The notes below the pieces were generated by a model. The model made no database searches, was not told the DNA's origin, and saw only the letters and a program-made list of their open reading frames with translations. This document shows, one piece after another, positions 1 through 7,770 of a stretch of DNA of 64,000 nt. The translations under genes and the position numbers were made by a program. The stretch lies in contig CP036296.1 in the NCBI GenBank assembly GCA_007751255.1, positions 6,758,001-6,822,000 of the forward strand. The letters are read 5' to 3'. The DNA comes from Engelhardtia mirabilis (GTDB lineage Bacteria > Planctomycetota > UBA1135 > GCA-002686595). The first letter of the stretch is position 1; the number at the start of each line of letters is the position of its first letter.

Positions 1-176
1 GCGTCGGACTTGGCGATGGCCTCGTTGAAGGCGGCGACCTGGGCCGGGAGCTCCAGCCTGCGAGCCTGCTCCATGCGGCGGATGGCCGACTGGTACAGGA
101 GCCGGACGATCTTGATCGGCGGCGCGCTCTCGAGGCTGGTCTCTTGGTAAGCGGCGACGGGGTTCTTGGAGCTCAT
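1..176 (-). CDS. fliS: Flagellar export chaperone FliS (3' end cut off by the window)
   Basis: The visible 58 codons read MSSKNPVAAYQETSLES and then APPIKIVRLLYQSAIRRMEQA. This is the N-terminal signature of FliS: an AYQ motif, then the first helix with LLYDGAI-like spacing. FliS binds the C-terminal helix of unpolymerised flagellin in the cytoplasm and hands it to the export gate. The ATG at 174-176 lies 6 bases after the fliD stop codon, so the two are very likely cotranscribed, as in most flagellated bacteria. The stop codon is outside the window, so full length and C-terminus cannot be judged. The short N-terminal match plus perfect context make the call secure. Confidence 0.88.
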   Translation of the reverse strand, partial: MSSKNPVAAYQETSLESAPPIKIVRLLYQSAIRRMEQARRLELPAQVAAFNEAIAKSD

Positions 177-182
177 GGCGGA

Positions 183-1637
183 TCAGTTGTCGGTCTGGAT
201 GCCGAAGCTGACGTTGTTGAGGAACTGTTGCTGCGCCTGGAGACCGGCGAGAGTCTCCTCGAGCGCCGTGAACTGGGCGACCAACGCGGACTCGAAACCC
301 TCGAGCCGATACTCGAGCTCGCCGATGCGCTTGTCGATGAACGTGTTCTGGTCTTCGAGCGTCTTCTTGCGCGAGCCGAGCAGACCGTCGAGCTTGCTCC
401 CACCGGTGCTGACCTGGTCGTCGAGCAGCGAGTCGAGCTTCTGCGAGATCAGCGAGAAGAGGCCCTTGTCGGCGGAAGTGTCGACGTAGAACTCACCCGT
501 TCCAGTGGCCGCTCCGCCATTGTCGAAGCCGTCGTTGTCGACGAAGAAGTCGGCGAAGGCGTCGGGGTCCTCGGCCAAGAGGCTCTTGGCCTTGGCGCTG
601 TCGAGGGTCATCTTGCCGTTGATGTCCAGGGAGATCCCCAGCAGGCCGATCGAGCCGTAGGCGCTGGTCGAGTCGACCAGATCCGACGAGTAGATCGTGT
701 TCGAGAGGGCCGAGCGGATCGTCCGCAGCGAGGACTCGCCGAACAGGGAGCCGCCGGCGCCCTTGTCCTCGTCGTAGGTTGACTGGGTGGCGATGAAGTC
801 CATCACCGCGTTGTAGGAGTTCACGAACTCCTGCAGCGAGCCCACGATGGCCTCGTCGTCGATGCCCACGTTGAACGTGATCGGCGCGCCGACCGGAGTC
901 TCCGCCTCGACCGAGAAGGTCAGTCCGGTGACCACGTCCGAGAACTCGTTGCTGGAGCGCTCGATGGCCAGCCCGTTGAGCACGATCTCGGCGTTCTGGG
1001 CCACGGTCAGGTTGGCGTCCACGTCCAGGGCGCCGTTGCCACTCACGATGTCGAGGTTCTGAATCGTGTAGTCCGCGCCGGTGTCCTTGCCCTCGAGTAC
1101 GAGCACGTAGTTCGGCGCGTTGTCGTCACCGGTGTTGATCACCGTGGCCTGGACCACGTCGCCATGCTCCTCGTTGAGCTGGGCCGCGACCTCCTCCAAG
1201 CTGGAAGTGCCCGAGAAGGCCTCGAACTCGATCGCCTGCCCGTTGTAGTCGAACGAGATGTTGACCCCGCCCAGATCGGTCGTCTTGTCGACCACGCCCT
1301 CGGCCGACCAGCGGTCCGCCTGGGCCAGTTGGTTGATCTCCAGCGTGTAGGCGCCGTCGGCCGCGCCGCCCAGGGCCTCGAAGGAGGCGAAGCCCTCCGC
1401 GCTGGGCGTGACCGAGTTGGCCAGGAAGCCCGAGTTGGAGGCCAGCTCCTCGGCCTTCTTCTTGAGGCTCTCGACCAGCCCGCTGAAGGTGTTGAGGCCG
1501 TTGATCTTGGCCTGGTTGCCGGTCTTCTGCTGCTGGAGCAGGTTGATCGGGATGCTCTCCGCCTGAACCAGTGCGGAGATGATGGCCTGGGTGTCCAGAC
1601 CGCTGGCGATCCCGGAAAATGCGATGTTGCCCGTCAT
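183..1637 (-). CDS. fliD: Flagellar filament cap protein FliD (HAP2)
   Basis: A 484-residue protein starting MTGNIAFSGIASGLDTQAII; the SGLDTQ(A)I segment is the classical FliD N-terminus. The middle contains the DYTIQNLDIVSG and NGLAIERSSNEFSDVVTGL segments typical of FliD_C, and the end is a long coiled coil (KTLEDQNTFIDKRIGELE) that packs in the filament. FliD caps the growing filament outside the cell and promotes flagellin folding. The reading frame stays open upstream to 1862, but I chose the ATG at 1635-1637 because homology starts there and a GGGAAGGGA ribosome-binding site lies 8 bases upstream. It sits between flagellin A and fliS. Nothing looks truncated. Confidence 0.93.
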   Translation of the reverse strand: MTGNIAFSGIASGLDTQAIISALVQAESIPINLLQQQKTGNQAKINGLNTFSGLVESLKKKAEELASNSGFLANSVTPSAEGFASFEALGGAADGAYTLEINQLAQADRWSAEGVVDKTTDLGGVNISFDYNGQAIEFEAFSGTSSLEEVAAQLNEEHGDVVQATVINTGDDNAPNYVLVLEGKDTGADYTIQNLDIVSGNGALDVDANLTVAQNAEIVLNGLAIERSSNEFSDVVTGLTFSVEAETPVGAPITFNVGIDDEAIVGSLQEFVNSYNAVMDFIATQSTYDEDKGAGGSLFGESSLRTIRSALSNTIYSSDLVDSTSAYGSIGLLGISLDINGKMTLDSAKAKSLLAEDPDAFADFFVDNDGFDNGGAATGTGEFYVDTSADKGLFSLISQKLDSLLDDQVSTGGSKLDGLLGSRKKTLEDQNTFIDKRIGELEYRLEGFESALVAQFTALEETLAGLQAQQQFLNNVSFGIQTDN

Positions 1638-1816
1638 ATGGTGTCCCTTCCCGACGTGGCCCGAGGGGCCGGACGTCGGTGCCGTTATCGGTCGACTCCG
1701 CACGGCGCGTGAGCGCTTTGCGTCGCGGGATTGGGGCCCAGTCACAGGTTGTGGAACGGTGCCCCGAACGAGCCCCGGCGCGACACCGCGTGTGCGGCGC
1801 CGCGCCAGGGCGCGTT

Positions 1817-1847
1817 GGAAAGAGCTTCCGAGCGGGAAGTTCTTTCC
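1817..1847 (-). terminator. Hairpin downstream of flagellin A, probable terminator
   Basis: A 13-bp stem (1817-1829 with 1835-1847) contains a single G-T pair and closes a 5-base loop. It lies about 50 bases after the flagellin A stop and before fliD. There is no T-run, as is common in GC-rich genomes. It could let flagellin be transcribed far more than fliD-fliS. A role as a binding site cannot be excluded. Confidence 0.5.
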
Positions 1848-1899
1848 GCGATCGAACCCCACGCGCGCGACCCTGTTGGCCGCGCGCGCGGGGAGCGGA

Positions 1900-2718
1900 T
1901 CAACCGATCAGGCTCAGGGCGAGCTGCGGCTGCTGGTTGGCCTGGGCCAGGACCGAGACCGAAGCCTGCTGGAGGATCGAGTTGCGGGTCAGGTCGGCCG
2001 TCTCCATGGCCACGTCCACGTCGCGGATGCGGCTCTCGGCGGCCGAGAGGCTCTCGCGGCTGGTCTGGATCGAGCGGTAGCTCGAGGACAGCCGGTTCTG
2101 GACCGCACCCAGGGCACCCCGTGAGGTGTTGACCGAGTTGATCGCGGTGTCGAGGGCGGCCAGGGCGGTGCTGGCGTTGGCGGCGGAGTCCACGTCGAGC
2201 GAGTCGATCCCGAGGGTCGCCGAGCGCGCGTCCTGGTTGTCGACGTCGATCGTGTCGCCCGAATCGAGGCCGACCTGGATCGAGGTCGTCGCCGTCGAGC
2301 CGTCCAGCAGCGCGATGCCGTTGAACTCGGTCTCAGTGGCGATCCGGTCGATCTCGTCGTCCAGCGCCTGGAACTCGACATCGAGGATGTCGCGGTCTTC
2401 GGCGGTGAGCGTACCGTTGGCCGCCTGAACGGCCAGCTCGCGCATCCGGATCAGGTTGGCGCTGACTTCGTTGAGCGAACCCTCGGCGGTCTGGGTCAGG
2501 CTGATGCCGTCCTGGGCGTTGCGCCCGTTCTGGCCCAGGGAGCGGATCTGCGAGCGCATGCGCTCGGAGATACCGAGGCCGGCCGCGTCATCGGAGGCCG
2601 ACGCAATGCGCAGACCCGACGACAGTCGGCTGAAGTTGCCACCCAACGCGTCACTGGCATTACCCAGGTTGCGCTGCGCGGTCATCGAGAAGATGTTGGT
2701 GTTGACGCGAAGTCCCAT
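1900..2718 (-). CDS. fliC: Flagellin A
   Basis: A 272-residue flagellin made almost only of the conserved D0/D1 parts. The N-terminus MGLRVNTNIFSMTAQRNL is followed by LSSGLRIASASDDAAGLGIS, and the C-terminus is RIRDVDVAMETADLTRNSIL and then QQPQLALSLIG. The short centre (around residues 130-180) leaves no room for exposed D2/D3 domains, so the filament surface should be minimal. It polymerises outside the cell after FliS-assisted export. Its upstream sequence shows only a weak GGAA-type ribosome site, unlike flagellins B and C. It is much closer to flagellin B than to flagellin C, suggesting a local duplication. Confidence 0.95.
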   Translation of the reverse strand: MGLRVNTNIFSMTAQRNLGNASDALGGNFSRLSSGLRIASASDDAAGLGISERMRSQIRSLGQNGRNAQDGISLTQTAEGSLNEVSANLIRMRELAVQAANGTLTAEDRDILDVEFQALDDEIDRIATETEFNGIALLDGSTATTSIQVGLDSGDTIDVDNQDARSATLGIDSLDVDSAANASTALAALDTAINSVNTSRGALGAVQNRLSSSYRSIQTSRESLSAAESRIRDVDVAMETADLTRNSILQQASVSVLAQANQQPQLALSLIG

Positions 2719-2835
2719 AGCTCAGTTCCGAATTGGATTGGTTGCCGCGGGGGAGCGGCGGTGCGAGACGGAGAGGGCCGGATCGAACCGGCGAGTGGGG
2801 AAGCCGGCGCCTCGGGGGACAAGGCGCTGGGCAAT

Positions 2836-2890
2836 GGGCCCCTTCGGGGGAGAAGGGGCCCTCCCGCGCAGCGCAGAGCGCCGCGCGGGA
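2836..2890 (-). terminator. Two adjacent strong hairpins in the flagellin A-B spacer
   Basis: The first hairpin is a perfect 10-bp stem (2836-2845 with 2852-2861) with a 6-base loop. Directly next to it, 2862-2890 forms a 12-bp stem (TCCCGCGC, mismatch, GCGC) around a 3-base AGA loop. Both lie about 200 bases after the flagellin B stop and upstream of flagellin A, so they could insulate the two transcription units or form a structured leader for flagellin A. Confidence 0.5.
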
Positions 2891-2998
2891 GGTGGCCGAC
2901 ACAGGGGTCGGGGAGCGTTGGGATTCGGCTCGCAGATGCCCGGGGAAGGGCAAGTTCGGACGTTGTCAGGGTTCGCGTACACGGACACCACCGAGCGA

Positions 2999-3016
2999 CC
3001 GGCGCCTTTGCGCCGG
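2999..3016 (-). terminator. Short hairpin after flagellin B
   Basis: A 7-bp perfect stem (CCGGCGC with GCGCCGG) and a 4-base loop, 73 bases beyond the flagellin B stop. The position suits a terminator, but the stem is short and no T-run follows on the minus strand. Confidence 0.35.
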
Positions 3017-3088
3017 CCGCTGGTGGACCTCTTTACGACGACGGATCCACCGCGTGCGATGCTCGCCGAGTCGAGACGGGGTCGAGGA

Positions 3089-3907
3089 TCAGCCGATCAG
3101 GCTCAGAGCGAGCTGGGGCTGAACGTTCGCCTGGGACAGAACCGACACGGCCGCCTGTTGGAGGATCGTGTTACGGGTCAGGTCCGAGGTTTCCGTCGCG
3201 ACATCGACGTCGCGGATGCGGCTCTCCGCGGCAGACAGGTTCTCGCGAGAGGTCTGAATGCTGCGGAAGGACGAGCTCAGTCGGTTCGAGGACGCGCCGA
3301 GGTTGCCTCGGGCGGTACTGACCGACTGGATCGCGGTGTCGATCGCGGCCAGCGCGGTGCTCGCGTTGGCGGCCGAGTCGACGTCGAGCGAAGCGATCCC
3401 GAGGGTCGCAGACCGAGCATCCTGGTTGGTGATGTCGATCGTATCGCCCGAGTCGAGTCCGACTTGGATCGAAGTGGTGGCGGAGGAACCGTCCAACAGG
3501 TTGATCCCGTTGAACTCCGTCTCGGTGGCGACGCGGTTGATCTCGTTGTCCAAGGCCTGGAACTCCACGTCGAGGACATCACGGTCCTCGGCGCTGAGAG
3601 TGCCGTTGGCGGCCTGAACGGCGAGTTCGCGCATGCGCACCAGGTTGCCACTGACCTCGTTCAGAGCGCCTTCGGCGGTCTGGGAGAGGCTGATGCCGTC
3701 CTGGGCGTTGCGGCCCGCTTGGCCGAGCCCCCGAATCTGCGAGCGCATGCGCTCGGAGACACCGAGGCCAGCCGCGTCGTCCGACGCACTGGCGATCCGC
3801 AGACCGGACGAAAGGCGGGAGAAGTTCCCACCGAGTCGTTCGGACGTCGCGGACAGGTTCCTCTGCGCGGTCATCGCGAAGAGGTTCGTGTTGACACGAA
3901 GACCCAT
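3089..3907 (-). CDS. fliC: Flagellin B
   Basis: A 272-residue flagellin, closely similar to flagellin A along its whole length (MGLRVNTNLFAMTAQRNLSA at the start, ANVQPQLALSLIG at the end) and likewise without variable surface domains. The frame is open 20 codons further upstream, but the ATG at 3905-3907 has a strong AGAGGA site 6 bases before it and matches the other flagellins. Differences from A are spread through the gene, so it is an older duplicate, not a recent copy. A palindrome-like AAGCGTTTC sequence lies about 60 bases upstream on the opposite strand. It may be a major filament subunit, given its good ribosome site; that is inference. Confidence 0.95.
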   Translation of the reverse strand: MGLRVNTNLFAMTAQRNLSATSERLGGNFSRLSSGLRIASASDDAAGLGVSERMRSQIRGLGQAGRNAQDGISLSQTAEGALNEVSGNLVRMRELAVQAANGTLSAEDRDVLDVEFQALDNEINRVATETEFNGINLLDGSSATTSIQVGLDSGDTIDITNQDARSATLGIASLDVDSAANASTALAAIDTAIQSVSTARGNLGASSNRLSSSFRSIQTSRENLSAAESRIRDVDVATETSDLTRNTILQQAAVSVLSQANVQPQLALSLIG

Positions 3908-4599
3908 CGAAAATCCTCTGGATTGGAGTCGAATCGAAGGCGGTCCACCGCAGTGGTGTTCCGCCACGAAGCGTTTCGATTCGGACGTCCTCCACCCCCG
4001 GCGCGGAATGGCACGACCACGCCGGTGGGCTCGCTTGCGCGAGGAGAACGACTTCCTCGTCTCGCCTCGTTCCGGCGCGTCGCCGACCCGTAGGTCGATG
4101 TCGCACCGGGCTGCTCGCCGCTAGCCACGCGCGAGCGCGGCCGGCAACGAGTTGCTCAGAGGGGGATGAGTCACGCGGGGCCGTGGGGCCACGCGCGCGT
4201 GTCTCAAATCAGATCGGTTCTAGGAAAGAGCGTGGTCTCGCGAGCGTCCGGTCCGCCTCTCGCGCCTAGGGGCGCGGGGCCGCGAACTGGTCTTGACCTT
4301 CGGACGCCAGCGCCTGAAGGATCGGCTCGGGAGTGCACCGCTTGAGCGACAGGGTCCGGAAACCCGTCAAGTTGCCAGAGGGAACGGGGAGGCCACCGAC
4401 GAGGCGGCCCCCCCCCTCAGCGATTCGGCCGACAAGGCCGTTTCTCTCGGTTGCGTGGCGAGCCCCGCGTGCGCCTTCGAAAGCCCCGCCGCGGCGTGCC
4501 ACGGAGATCCCGTGGGCACGGCTTCCAGCGAGCTCCCTGACGCTGGTGACGGCGTCGCGTCGGACTTGGAGGGTCACGGTGTGGCTCGTCACGCTCGGA
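3908..4599. other. Long spacer between flagellins B and C with no gene
   Basis: No plausible coding region was found in these 692 bases; reading frames crossing it lack flagellar or any recognisable similarity. It contains the 5' region of flagellin B (strong RBS, AAGCGTTTC at about 3966) and the 3' region of flagellin C. A bulged hairpin at 4496-4519 (GTGCC-ACGG with CCGT-GGGCAC) lies about 80 bases after the flagellin C stop and may be its terminator. Confidence 0.55.
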
Positions 4600-5427
4600 T
4601 CAACCCTGGAGCAGGGAGAGGGCGATCTGCGGCTGCTGGTTGGCCTGCGAGAGGACCGACACCGAAGCCTGCTGCATGATCGTGTTGCGCGTGAGGTCGG
4701 CGGTTTCGGCGGCGACGTCCACATCGCGGATGCGACTCTCGGCCGAGGCCAAGCTCTCGCGGGTGTTGAGGATCGAGCGAATCGAGCTCTCGAGACGGTT
4801 CTGGGTCACACCCAGGCTGCCTCGGACCTGGTTCACCGATGCGGTGGCCACGTCGATCACCGCCAGGGCGGCGCTGGCATTGGATTGGGTGTCCACGTCG
4901 AAGCCGACGGCCTCGAGCCCGAGGGCGGAGGAGGAGACATCGCTCAAGGCGAGGGTGATGACCTCACCGGAGTCGATGCCGACCTGGAGGTTGAGCGAGG
5001 CCTGGGTCCCGTCGAGCAACTGGAGCTTGTTGAACTCCGTGGTGTTGGCGATCCGATCGATCTCCTCGATCAGGGCGCCGAACTCGTTGTCGATGACGTC
5101 GCGGTCCTCGTCCGTCATCGTGCCGTTGGCCGCCTGGATGGCGAGTTCGCGCATCCGGGAGAGGTTCGAGTTGACCTCGTTGAGGGCGCCCTCGGCGGTC
5201 TGCACGAGGCTGGCCCCGTCCTGGGCGTTGCGGGCGGCTTGGGAGAGGGAACGGACCTGCGAGCGCATGCGCTCGGAAATGCCGAAGCCGGCCGGGTCAT
5301 CGCCTGCGGAGGCGATCCGGAGACCGGATGACAGGCGCCGGAAGTTGCCTTCCAGGCGCGAGCTGACGACCGACAGGTTGCGCTGCGCGGTCATCGAGAT
5401 GAGGTTGGTATTGACTCGAAGGCCCAT
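4600..5427 (-). CDS. fliC: Flagellin C
   Basis: A 275-residue flagellin (MGLRVNTNLISMTAQRNLSV; ends QQPQIALSLLQG). It has the same short D0/D1 architecture as A and B but is clearly the most divergent of the three: the central segment reads LALSDVSSSALGLEAVGF and there is a DDPAG replacement in the N-terminal helix region. A strong AAGGAG site lies 6 bases before the ATG at 5425-5427. It is transcribed away from the regulator gene that starts about 220 bases to the right, so the spacer 5428-5651 is a divergent promoter region. It could form a specialised part of the filament, such as the hook-proximal end; this is speculative. Confidence 0.94.
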   Translation of the reverse strand: MGLRVNTNLISMTAQRNLSVVSSRLEGNFRRLSSGLRIASAGDDPAGFGISERMRSQVRSLSQAARNAQDGASLVQTAEGALNEVNSNLSRMRELAIQAANGTMTDEDRDVIDNEFGALIEEIDRIANTTEFNKLQLLDGTQASLNLQVGIDSGEVITLALSDVSSSALGLEAVGFDVDTQSNASAALAVIDVATASVNQVRGSLGVTQNRLESSIRSILNTRESLASAESRIRDVDVAAETADLTRNTIMQQASVSVLSQANQQPQIALSLLQG

Positions 5428-5571
5428 TGGGAGGCTCCTTGGAGGAAACGGGGGTCGGGGTTGCTAGCGGAATCGCTTGAGGTGGTGAGTCGGGCGCCTG
5501 GTCGTTGGGAGCGGGCCTGACGAGCGGCTCGGGGTCGTTCTCGGAGCGCCCCGCCGCCACATGAGTCGAGA

Positions 5572-5586
5572 TGGGAATTTTTCCCA
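5572..5586. promoter_or_regulatory. AT-rich palindrome in the divergent flagellin C / regulator spacer
   Basis: TGGGAA, three T, TTCCCA: a perfect 6-bp inverted repeat in an otherwise GC-rich stretch. It lies about 145 bases upstream of flagellin C and 66 bases before the regulator ATG at 5652. It could be an operator or the edge of a promoter. It would be inside the coding region if the regulator began at the earlier ATG (5571). Confidence 0.25.
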
Positions 5587-5651
5587 AGCGCAATACAGCT
5601 GGCGACGTGGGGCTGGACAGGACCGACACCGATCGCGGATCACGGGGCGCG

Positions 5652-6545
5652 ATGAAGACCCTTCCCTCCTATCCGCTCCCGGTGCGCGGGACCGGATCGG
5701 GCGCCGAGGGCGCTCACTCCCCCGCCGCGCCGATCGATCTGGGTCCCTCGCGGGCCGCGGCAGCCCTGCGCGAACAGCTCGATCGAGCCGCGCCCTCGAG
5801 CCGGGTGTTGGTCGTGGGCCCGGCGGGCAGCGGTCACCGTGCGGCGGCGTTCGCCCTGCACCGCCGCAGTGCGCGGGCGGGTGGACTGTTAATTCATGTG
5901 CCGCCGACGGCCGAGGCGCTGGAGGCCCGCTCGGACGTCGAGCCCGGCAGCCTGCACCTGGAACGGGTGGAGCTGCTCGACGCCCAGGGCCAGGACTGCC
6001 TGGCGGGCCTCTTGACGGACGGACTGGGCGCGCAGGGCCTGATCGCCACCAGCGAGGTCGACCTCCTGGGTCCCCAGCGCCCCGAGGCCTTCGACGAGGA
6101 GCTGGCCTACGCCCTGAACATCGCCATGGTCAGCCTGCCGCCCCTCTCGAGTCGCACCGAGGACCTGCCCGAGCTGGCCCGGGCGGCAACGGCCGAGTTC
6201 GCCCGCCGGCGCGGCCGAGCCCTCGAGCTGGCGCCGGACGCGATCGGTGCCCTCTGCGCGAGCCCCTGGCCCGGGGAACTGGAAGAACTCGAGCTGGTCC
6301 TGGCCAGGGCGGTGCTGGTGGCGCGCGGAGGGCGGATCGAGGCGGCCGACCTGGCCTGCGGGCCCGGCGGCGGCGCGTCCCCCGACAGCCTGCCCCTGAC
6401 CGATCGTCGCCTGGCGACGGTCGAGCGGGCCCTGGTCGTACGTGTGTTGGAGGAGACCGAGGGCAACCGCTCCCTGGCGGCGCGCCAACTCGGCGTGAAC
6501 CGCTCGACCCTCTACAACAAGTTGCGGGCCTGGGGCCTGCACTGA
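5652..6545 (+). CDS. NtrC-like DNA-binding protein with a dead AAA+ domain
   Basis: The 297-residue protein follows the layout of a sigma-54 activator but has lost the ATPase and sigma-54-contact elements. The Walker A position reads GPAGSGHR (residues 56-63) without the Lys. The Walker B position reads SLHLERVELLD instead of a DE pair, and the GAFTGA loop is absent. Conserved scaffolding remains: ALNIAMVSLPPLSSRTEDLP and SPWPGELEELE, the arginine-finger and sensor regions of the family. The C-terminus is a clear Fis-type helix-turn-helix (GNRSLAARQLGVNRSTLYNK). It probably binds enhancer-like DNA without driving transcription itself, perhaps modulating the activator at 12510-13904. The start at 5652 is a choice; an in-frame ATG exists at 5571 with no better ribosome site. 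Confidence 0.75.
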   Translation: MKTLPSYPLPVRGTGSGAEGAHSPAAPIDLGPSRAAAALREQLDRAAPSSRVLVVGPAGSGHRAAAFALHRRSARAGGLLIHVPPTAEALEARSDVEPGSLHLERVELLDAQGQDCLAGLLTDGLGAQGLIATSEVDLLGPQRPEAFDEELAYALNIAMVSLPPLSSRTEDLPELARAATAEFARRRGRALELAPDAIGALCASPWPGELEELELVLARAVLVARGGRIEAADLACGPGGGASPDSLPLTDRRLATVERALVVRVLEETEGNRSLAARQLGVNRSTLYNKLRAWGLH

Positions 6546-6732
6546 CCGAAGCTGTCGCGAATCCCGACGCAGGGGGAACGACGTTCCCAATCCGCGTACC
6601 GAGATCCTGAAAGCGTTTCCCGGGTGCGGGCTCGCCCATCAAGGGATCCGCCCGATCTGTCCGAAGACTCGCCTCGGCGCGAGGTGCCACGACTCCCCAC
6701 CGGGAAGCGATGGCAGCCGGCGCCGCAGAACC

Positions 6733-7767
6733 ATGCGGAACTTCGGAATGGAAAGCTCAGGGGCCGAGCCCCCGCGCGGGCGCCATGTGCTGCTCGTCGA
6801 CGGGGATCGTGCGCGCGCCGAGCAAACACACGCGGCGCTCGAGCACCTGGGTCACCGGGTCTCGATCGCGAGCGGCGTTCGCGAGGCGCTGCGCCATCCC
6901 CTGCCCCAGGTGGCAGTGGTGGCTCTGGGCCTGCCCGACGGTGACGGACTCGAACTCTTGAGCGAGCTGCGTCGCCGCGGTGGGGAGTTGGCCGCGGTGC
7001 TCTACGCCGACCGACCGACCTTCGACCAGTGCCGTCGCGCTTGGCACCTGGGCGCGTGTGATCTGCTGACCACCCCGGTCGCCACGGAGGATCTGGGCGC
7101 GGCCCTGGGTCGTATCGAGGCCGGGGTCGGTGGGCGTCAGGCCGCGCGCGCCGCGACCGGCGACCGCTGGACCAGCCCCGACGAAGAACACGACGGCGCC
7201 CTGCTGCGCGAGATCCTCGCGCTGGGTGTGTGCGCGGGCCTGGGCCCCGCGGCCCGCGCCCGACTGGCCGGCGCCGCCAGCGAAGCCCTCGACAACGCCC
7301 GTCGCCACGCCTTCGCGGGCGGCCCCGGCCAGGTCAGCGTCGAGCCCCGCGTCGCAAGCGGCCGCGTGCACCTGACCATCACCGACGGCGGCGCGGGCTT
7401 CGACCCCCTGCGCGGCGAGTTGGACGCGATCGCCCCCGCCATGCCCGGAGGCAGCGCCCGGCCCGGCGGGCTAGCGCGCCTGCGCGCCCTGGCCGACGAC
7501 CTGCGGATCGAGAGCGCGCCCGGCCAGGGCACCCGCATCGAGCTGCGCGTCGACCCCCACCCCGCTGCCCTCGACGGCGGCGCGGGCACCGATCTGTCCG
7601 ATCGCGACTACCTCGACCCCGACCTCGCCCGTCGCCTGCTGCACGAGCTCTGCGAGCCGGACGGTGGCACGGCCTTCGACCTTCCCCCGGCGCTCGCTGT
7701 CGCGCTCGGCCGCCTCGCGGCCGCGACCGATCCGAGCCGACTGGCGCAACGCGCCCTCTGGAGCTGA
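6733..7767 (+). CDS. Pseudo-receiver fused to a GHKL (RsbW-like) ATPase domain
   Basis: A 344-residue two-domain protein. Residues 18-125 form a response-regulator fold (HVLLVDGD, then ALGLPDGDG). The phospho-acceptor Asp is replaced by Ala (A64), and the conserved Lys near residue 114 is Thr (LLTTPV). The acidic pocket D23/D25 remains. From about residue 150 there is a GHKL ATPase with N-box EALDNARRHAF, G1 box ITDGGAGFD and a GGLARLRALADDL segment followed by GQGTRIEL. This resembles anti-sigma kinases of the RsbW type more than histidine kinases, since no dimerisation/phosphorylation domain is present. The stop is followed after 3 bases by the next gene. I infer a phosphorylation-independent protein-binding switch in flagellar control; its partner is unknown. 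Confidence 0.72.
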   Translation: MRNFGMESSGAEPPRGRHVLLVDGDRARAEQTHAALEHLGHRVSIASGVREALRHPLPQVAVVALGLPDGDGLELLSELRRRGGELAAVLYADRPTFDQCRRAWHLGACDLLTTPVATEDLGAALGRIEAGVGGRQAARAATGDRWTSPDEEHDGALLREILALGVCAGLGPAARARLAGAASEALDNARRHAFAGGPGQVSVEPRVASGRVHLTITDGGAGFDPLRGELDAIAPAMPGGSARPGGLARLRALADDLRIESAPGQGTRIELRVDPHPAALDGGAGTDLSDRDYLDPDLARRLLHELCEPDGGTAFDLPPALAVALGRLAAATDPSRLAQRALWS

Positions 7768-7770
7768 GTC

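Larger units (their letters stand above)
2719..3088. other. Spacer between flagellins A and B with no gene
   Basis: I see no coding region in these 370 bases. They contain the 5' region of flagellin A and the 3' region of flagellin B, with two separate hairpin structures listed on their own. Open frames crossing it on either strand are antisense shadows of the flagellins. No convincing sigma-28 or sigma-54 promoter could be picked out by eye. Confidence 0.6.

Noticed and set aside
1685-1691. CCGATAA on the minus strand upstream of fliD, like a sigma-28 -10 box
   Set aside because: No TAAA-type -35 element lies at the required spacing (1705-1708 reads GCGC), so it is not a credible promoter.
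2456-4093. Long plus-strand open frame (545 codons) across flagellins A and B
   Set aside because: It is antisense to two genuine flagellin genes, with Arg/Gly/Val-rich composition typical of GC-rich shadow frames, and matches nothing known.
5428-5651. Sigma-54 promoter search in the flagellin C / regulator spacer
   Set aside because: Candidates such as CGCCAGCTGTATTGC lack the invariant GG of the -24 element; nothing passed inspection.
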